Assembly (NCBI GenBank): GCA_049653045.1
Contig: JBASFN010000140.1
Location: 1-55,203 of the forward strand
DNA length: 55,203 nucleotides
Direction: 5' to 3'
DNA from: UBA7657 sp049653045
Lineage (GTDB): Bacteria > Pseudomonadota > Alphaproteobacteria > Micavibrionales > Micavibrionaceae
Shown: in pieces, positions 50,836 through 55,203 of the stretch
Layout of the letters: the number at the start of each line of letters is the position of its first letter
How positions within the stretch are numbered: position 1 is the first letter of the stretch
Translations under genes and position numbers: made by a program
Notes under the pieces: model-generated
Seen by the model: the letters and a program-made list of their open reading frames with translations, nothing else
What the model was told of the DNA's origin: nothing
Database searches by the model: none

Positions 50836-51965
50836 CGGAGAATACTCTTTATTTTTGAGAACTCCCGATCAACATAGGCTTCGATGGTGTGGTGCGCGAT
50901 GACAAAGGCTCTTGCCTGTCTTGCGCAGGCTTCCGCATTGGGGTCGCTGGCGGCTTGTTCTAGTGCCTGTGCGATGTCCTCGCTGGTAAAGCCTTTTGCA
51001 AGATATCCTGTTTTTCCGTGTTTTATCAGTGTGTCGATGCCCGATGTTGGTGTGCCGATGCAGATCATCTCGGCGGCCATGGCCTCGATTAAGACCTTGG
51101 GTAGGCCTTCATACAGGCTAGGCAGAGCGAAAAAGCGGTATAATTTTAGGATCTCTGCAACTTCTTCATTCTGAAGGGCGGGGTGGTACTTCAAATCTAG
51201 CGCTATGGTTTTTGCTTGCTCCAGCAAGGATTTTTCCAGCGATCCGCGTCCGACAATTGTTAAGCACATATCCGCTTGTTTGCAGGCATTAATAAGGGCG
51301 GCAACATTTTTTACCGGCTCCAGCCTTCCTACGAAAAGAACCCTGTTGTTTTTTGGCTTGGTGTCGATGGTGGCCTTGAAGATGTCGATGTTGACGTATG
51401 TGGGCGCAACAAAAATTTTCTTTTTTGCCCCAAGGGTGTATTTTGAAACATAAACGCGAGCATCGTCGGTGGTTACCGATACAATTGATGCGAGGTTGAA
51501 GCTGATGATTTCGAGGCATAGAGCAACCAGAGCCTGGGGCCATTTTCTGCTTTTTATGAATCGGCGCGAAAGAAGGTATCCGCAGCGAAGCAAGACAGGG
51601 CAGCCATAGATCATAGCTAGCAGCGCCGTCCAGCAGCCGTTGATTTGGTTGGTTTTGCAGATGGCTGCACCGTCCCGAACCGCCCGCCCTATTTTACCGA
51701 TTGAGAGGGAATGAAGCAGAAGATCAAGAAGCGAGCGAGGTTGGCGATCCGGCATTATCAATTCGATGCGTTCTTTAAGTTCGGGCGCAAAGTTAAGTTT
51801 TTCAAGATATTGTCGATCGTTTGTGGAATAGGTAAATATCTGGATATGGGAGAAAAGCCCGCGTCGCAGATATTCAAACGGCACTTCCATTTCTCGGTTC
51901 GCGATTCCGTCGTGAGCCCATTTCTCTAGAGAACCTTTGAAGGTAAGGATGAATAAAAGCTTCAT
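50832..51965 (-). CDS. Glycosyltransferase, GT4 family
   Basis: 377 aa, GT-B fold. The C-terminal donor domain has VLFVGRLEPVKNVAALINAC and the EX7E motif EGLPKVLIE preceded by ALPSLY. It should add one sugar of the repeat unit from a nucleotide donor. Acceptor and donor cannot be read from sequence. It overlaps both neighbours by 4 bases. Confidence 0.88.
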   Translation of the reverse strand: MKLLFILTFKGSLEKWAHDGIANREMEVPFEYLRRGLFSHIQIFTYSTNDRQYLEKLNFAPELKERIELIMPDRQPRSLLDLLLHSLSIGKIGRAVRDGAAICKTNQINGCWTALLAMIYGCPVLLRCGYLLSRRFIKSRKWPQALVALCLEIISFNLASIVSVTTDDARVYVSKYTLGAKKKIFVAPTYVNIDIFKATIDTKPKNNRVLFVGRLEPVKNVAALINACKQADMCLTIVGRGSLEKSLLEQAKTIALDLKYHPALQNEEVAEILKLYRFFALPSLYEGLPKVLIEAMAAEMICIGTPTSGIDTLIKHGKTGYLAKGFTSEDIAQALEQAASDPNAEACARQARAFVIAHHTIEAYVDREFSKIKSILR

Positions 51966-53026
51966 GGTGCGACCCCAGTTTTTTTCAGGATTGTCTCAAT
52001 TGCGCTGTCCCAGTCCTCGAACTGGGCGGCGGGAACGGTATAATCCAAAGGCGCGGTTAAGGCCTCGCGGATTTTGGCCGCCAGTCGGGGTCCATCGTGT
52101 GGCGGAAAATAAAAGCGCTCATTCAGCCCAAGATCCCTGTTGGCTTCGATGTCGGACAGGATCACGGGAATTCCCTGCTGGATGGCTTCTAGCACGGCGT
52201 TCGACATGCCCTCATGGACGGAGCAGTTCACGTAAAGAGAAGATTTTCGCAGAGCCAGCATCACGCTGTCGCGTTTTTGTACACCCATGAAATGGATATG
52301 TTCATTTTTTCCGTACAACGCTGTGAGCTTTTCGGCCTCGCCCGAGAGATCAGCGCCGCCGATAATGGAAATCGACGGGCCTTGTGCGCCTAGAAGCGCG
52401 GAGGCCTCAATCAGGACGGCGTAGTTTTTCGGTACGGTGATCCGACCTACCGCGACAATGGTGTTCGGGGTGCGTTCGAAAAGCGCGTTTTTGTGCGATT
52501 CCCTGTTCAATCCGTTGCGCACGAGGATTGAGTTTATGCCAAGTCTTGTAAGATGTTTCTGAATCGAAGGCGAGACGGCAATTACGGTGTCGGCGTAGCG
52601 GCAAAATTTTTCTGTGATCTTGAGTAACGCGCCGACTATTCCGCCCCATTTTTTCTGAATATGGTCGATGGATCCGCTGCGCAGGTGGATTTTCGCCCTG
52701 CGCCAAAAAATCGCACGCAGGAAAGGCACAAGGATCGCAAAATTTGTGCCAAAAATGAATACATGATCGTAACGCCTCGCGGCATAGCAGCCAAGGGCAT
52801 AAATCAGATAGAGTGCCTTATCGGTCTTGAATTTTTTGGAGCTGGGTACTGTTATGATCTGCAGTCCAGGGGGCAGAGCGCAATCGGGTTTTATGATGCA
52901 CAGAACATCGGCGTTGGCGTGTTGCAGCACCCTAGGGATGAATTCGTCCGTAAATTTTTCGATGCCGCCCTCGCATCCGAAAAGTCCTCGTGGCCCAATC
53001 ACCAGAATGCGGGGTCTATGTGCCAA
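51962..53026 (-). CDS. Glycosyltransferase, GT4 family
   Basis: 354 aa, GT-B fold. The N-terminus IGPRGLFGCEGGIEKFTDEF has the glycine loop of the acceptor domain; the donor domain carries IVAVGRITVPKNYAVLIEAS and the EX7E motif EGMSNAVLE. Second GT4 of the operon, overlapping the GT2 gene by 11 bases and the next GT4 by 4. Linkage unknown. Confidence 0.88.
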   Translation of the reverse strand: MAHRPRILVIGPRGLFGCEGGIEKFTDEFIPRVLQHANADVLCIIKPDCALPPGLQIITVPSSKKFKTDKALYLIYALGCYAARRYDHVFIFGTNFAILVPFLRAIFWRRAKIHLRSGSIDHIQKKWGGIVGALLKITEKFCRYADTVIAVSPSIQKHLTRLGINSILVRNGLNRESHKNALFERTPNTIVAVGRITVPKNYAVLIEASALLGAQGPSISIIGGADLSGEAEKLTALYGKNEHIHFMGVQKRDSVMLALRKSSLYVNCSVHEGMSNAVLEAIQQGIPVILSDIEANRDLGLNERFYFPPHDGPRLAAKIREALTAPLDYTVPAAQFEDWDSAIETILKKTGVAP

Positions 53027-53819
53027 AACCGATTTTCCTTTTCAGTTTTCGCGCCCAGTTCGGAATTAGAAGAAGCTTGCAATATCGTGCGATAATCGGC
53101 CATGGGTTTTCGCGCTTTTCGGACAGGGCGCAATGCAGCAGCCGTGCCGCCATGGAATTGAGGATCTGCCTTTTTCGTCTTTTGACCGTGATCGAGTCCG
53201 GATGGTAATAGCGCGTGACTAGAACCTTGGGAATACATCCGAATGTGAATCCAGCCCTTATGGCTCGTAGATAAAGATCGTAATCCTGTGCAAAACGGAA
53301 GGTTTCGTCGTAGAATCCGATCTGAGCTAATTTTCCCCTCCGGAAGGCAAGGGAGGCATGAACGATGAAATTCTTACGGGGCAGTTTCGCTTTGATATCC
53401 ACATCCTGCTGTGGGCCTTCGATTCTCCAGGATCGTCCTGTCGCCTTGTCTACCCCCGTGGCGTAGGAATAGACAATATCGACGTTTGGATGCTCCTGGA
53501 AGAAATGTAAAATCTCGTCCAGTCTGTTGGGCGCGGGAATGTCGTCGTCATCGGCGCGAACCATGATAGCGCCCATAGATGCCGCTATCGCCTTGTTGAA
53601 GGATCGGGTAGCGCCAAGATTGCACTCATTAATGATAATCTTAAGGCGCGGATCGTTGATAGTCTCGGTGGAAAAAATTGAATCTGGGTGCAGATCGGGT
53701 TTATCTAGAACTACCACGACTTCAAGCGGCACAGAAGACGCGAGAAATGTGCTGACGACCTTTTCGATTTCTGGTGCACCGATCGTGCTGATGATTATAG
53801 AGAGTTCCGGTGGTGTCAT
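53016..53819 (-). CDS. Glycosyltransferase, GT2 family
   Basis: 267 aa, GT-A fold. It begins LSIIISTIGAPEIEKVVSTF; the nucleotide-sugar binding DXD-type motif is RADDDDIPAPNRLDE (about 92-106), and the later FRFAQDYDLYLRAIRAG is the acceptor-side ED-type segment. First gene after the 353-base gap downstream of the exporter; it probably starts the GT-lyase-Wzx transcript. Confidence 0.88.
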   Translation of the reverse strand: MTPPELSIIISTIGAPEIEKVVSTFLASSVPLEVVVVLDKPDLHPDSIFSTETINDPRLKIIINECNLGATRSFNKAIAASMGAIMVRADDDDIPAPNRLDEILHFFQEHPNVDIVYSYATGVDKATGRSWRIEGPQQDVDIKAKLPRKNFIVHASLAFRRGKLAQIGFYDETFRFAQDYDLYLRAIRAGFTFGCIPKVLVTRYYHPDSITVKRRKRQILNSMAARLLHCALSEKRENPWPIIARYCKLLLIPNWARKLKRKIGFGT

Positions 53820-54172
53820 TTCCCGATCCCGTATTATAATGCGTTGCTTATAATCTCAAGCGTCCCAAGTCCTTACTATAAATGTTCGACAAATCATACA
53901 AAAAAAACCGTCAAAGTCGTAGTGATTTAAGGCGCGGATTTTTCGCTGTCGGGTTGTCCGGCGGATCGAGGTTATTGCAGGGGGCGGTGAGAGGGGATAG
54001 CAGGCTATCATAGGAAATTATTCATAAATCGTTAAAGGAATTTTTTTACGATGAAGGTGTGGGGTTCTCTTCTTTCAATCCCGAGCGGAGTTGGGGGATC
54101 GTTTTTTTATGATATCTGGTGTGCACTGTTCAAAGACTGTGCTTTGCTTGATATGACAAAAATCGAGGGACC
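53820..54172. other. 353-base intergenic region, EPS promoter candidate
   Basis: No open frame with support. Reading leftwards, TATAAT (53838-53833) with TTGAGA (53859-53854) 15 bases away could be the promoter of the GT2-to-dehydrogenase operon; the spacer is short. The rest holds runs of A or T and no clear hairpin terminator after the exporter gene. Confidence 0.35.
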
Positions 54173-55203
54173 TTAGTTGAAATAAGCGTCGTCGGATTCG
54201 TTTACTGTGCGCGCTGTTAGACCGAGGAAGTCGAGGAATTTAGAAATATCGACCGTTTCGGCATTGGCGATATAAACGATATCGCCGTTTTTCATCGGGA
54301 ATTGCTGCGCGACAAAAAATCCGTCAGGTTTTCTGAGGTCGAAGCGGTATATCACGGGGTTTTTGTCGTTAGGTGTGGTTTCCGGAGCCTTTATGCCGCC
54401 GAGACGCTCGATGTCCTTTAGATTTCCTGCATTCTCGTAGCGATAGACGTAGACTTCTGCTGGGTCTGCTTGCGTGTCTTTCAGTCCGCTGGATTTTCCT
54501 AAGGCTTCGGACAAAAGCATTTCCCTCTTGTCGAATTCGTAGGTTCCATTGATGCCGGAGGCTCCGTAAACCATGTAGGATTTTGCTTCTTTATATAGGT
54601 AAACGGTGTCTCCGGAGCGTAGATAAATATTTTTGGATGGCTCTTTCAAGAGTTCGTCAAAGGCAAGGGTGTATTCCTTGCCGCCGCGCTGGAGTGTTAC
54701 AAGCGCCTGATGGCCGGGTATATCTGGTCCACCGGCCCGTGAAATCGCGTCGAGAATTTTTTCGCCGTTGTAGCTCAACGGAAACCGTGTCGAATTTTTA
54801 ACTTGTCCGACGATGCTGACTTCTGAGCTTTTGCGGTCATCCATCGATACCACGACCTGCGGGTCTATTGCCCGGCTCTGAAGCTTTTGCGCGATATTGG
54901 CGCTGATTTCTATCGGCGTTTTACCTGCGACATCTATAGCACCGATATAGGGTATCGTAATTTGTCCTGATTTATCGACCGTCTGTGGCGGGATCGAAAC
55001 GTAATTGCCAGGCCTAACGCCGGCCTCGGGCGGAATGAAGAGGCCGCCGGATTGAGCCTCATAGACCGTTATCGTCAGTGTATCCCCGATATTAACCTTG
55101 ATGACTTCGGGTCCTGCGCCGCTTTTGGGCCACGGTGTCGGCGGCACAAGGCGTTCTATATTCACTAGATAATTTGTGATACGCGGATCCATTTCAATTA
55201 GGC
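54173..55203 (-). CDS. Polysaccharide export protein, Wza/GumB-like, N-terminus outside window
   Basis: At least 343 codons. The poly-export domain (VNIGDTLTITVYEAQSGGLF, GQITIPYIGAIDVAGKTPIE) is followed by SLBB-type repeats (VSIVGQVKNSTRFPLSYNGE, ILDAISRAGG, SYMVYGASGINGTYEF). It forms the outer-membrane channel for the polymer. The frame stays open past Met 55192 to the window edge and no lipoprotein signal is visible, so the true start lies beyond 55203. It probably belongs to the same leftward unit or regulon as the GT operon. Confidence 0.88.
   Translation of the reverse strand, partial: LIEMDPRITNYLVNIERLVPPTPWPKSGAGPEVIKVNIGDTLTITVYEAQSGGLFIPPEAGVRPGNYVSIPPQTVDKSGQITIPYIGAIDVAGKTPIEISANIAQKLQSRAIDPQVVVSMDDRKSSEVSIVGQVKNSTRFPLSYNGEKILDAISRAGGPDIPGHQALVTLQRGGKEYTLAFDELLKEPSKNIYLRSGDTVYLYKEAKSYMVYGASGINGTYEFDKREMLLSEALGKSSGLKDTQADPAEVYVYRYENAGNLKDIERLGGIKAPETTPNDKNPVIYRFDLRKPDGFFVAQQFPMKNGDIVYIANAETVDISKFLDFLGLTARTVNESDDAYFN

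Noticed and set aside
1..55203. CRISPR arrays, rRNA genes or a replication origin
   Set aside because: No regularly spaced repeats, no rRNA-like conserved segments and no DnaA-box clusters were noticed on reading.

Overview
The window looks like a chromosomal segment of a facultatively anaerobic alphaproteobacterium of moderate G+C content. The evidence is alphaproteobacterial 'anaerobox' sites of the form TTGATC(T/C)(G/A)(G/A)ATCAA, a fused NarK1-NarK2, a MoaC-MogA fusion, a UbiTUV set and NnrS/NnrU/Dnr-type genes. I cannot place it more precisely; a deep-branching Rhodospirillales/Micavibrio-like lineage is only a guess.

Region 1 (1-31.3 kb) is an anaerobic respiration block. It opens with the end of a biotin pimeloyl-ACP esterase-like gene, bioC and a ThiO-like oxidase. 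Next come ubiT-ubiU-ubiV (oxygen-independent ubiquinone synthesis), a histidine-decarboxylase/tandem-ACT pair, moeA and an unusual Crp/Fnr regulator with a C-terminal cysteine cluster. Then follow narK (double), narGH, an unlisted 53-codon cysteine-rich ORF, narJI, a parvulin, hemN-nnrS, a Dnr-like regulator, nnrU, a molybdopterin operon (moaA, moaC-mogA, moaD, moaE, mobA, an unknown gene, a TauE/SafE transporter), a split Aer-like redox chemoreceptor, and moeB-rhodanese. Seven near-identical 14-bp FNR/Dnr boxes tie these genes into one regulon: nitrate uptake, its reductase, the cofactors the reductase needs (molybdopterin, heme, quinone), nitric-oxide handling and energy taxis. For ubiT, hdc and hemN the geometry predicts transcripts that begin at the start codon.

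Region 2 (31.3-37.5 kb) is accessory and decayed. It holds a DUF4143 ATPase, the 3' part of a tRNA-Met gene forming the end of a truncated serine recombinase (an old integration scar), a hipBA pair in which hipA carries an in-frame TGA, a secreted cysteine-rich peptide next to a secreted DNA/RNA nuclease, two small unknown genes, an IS630 scrap, and about 0.65 kb with little coding content.

Region 3 (37.5-55.2 kb) is a Wzx/Wzy-type exopolysaccharide locus. It contains a WbaP-like initiating transferase, a 283-bp MITE-like IS5 remnant, UDP-glucose dehydrogenase, an AT-rich Wzc-like protein with a degenerate P-loop, a Wzy-like polymerase, one intact and two broken acyltransferases, a UDP-HexNAc dehydrogenase, a Wzx flippase, a secreted beta-helix (pectate-lyase-like) protein, three glycosyltransferases and a Wza-like exporter cut by the window edge. 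Two UDP-sugar dehydrogenases plus a lyase-like protein suggest an acidic, uronate-containing polymer. Abrupt changes in base composition inside the locus suggest assembly by transfer.
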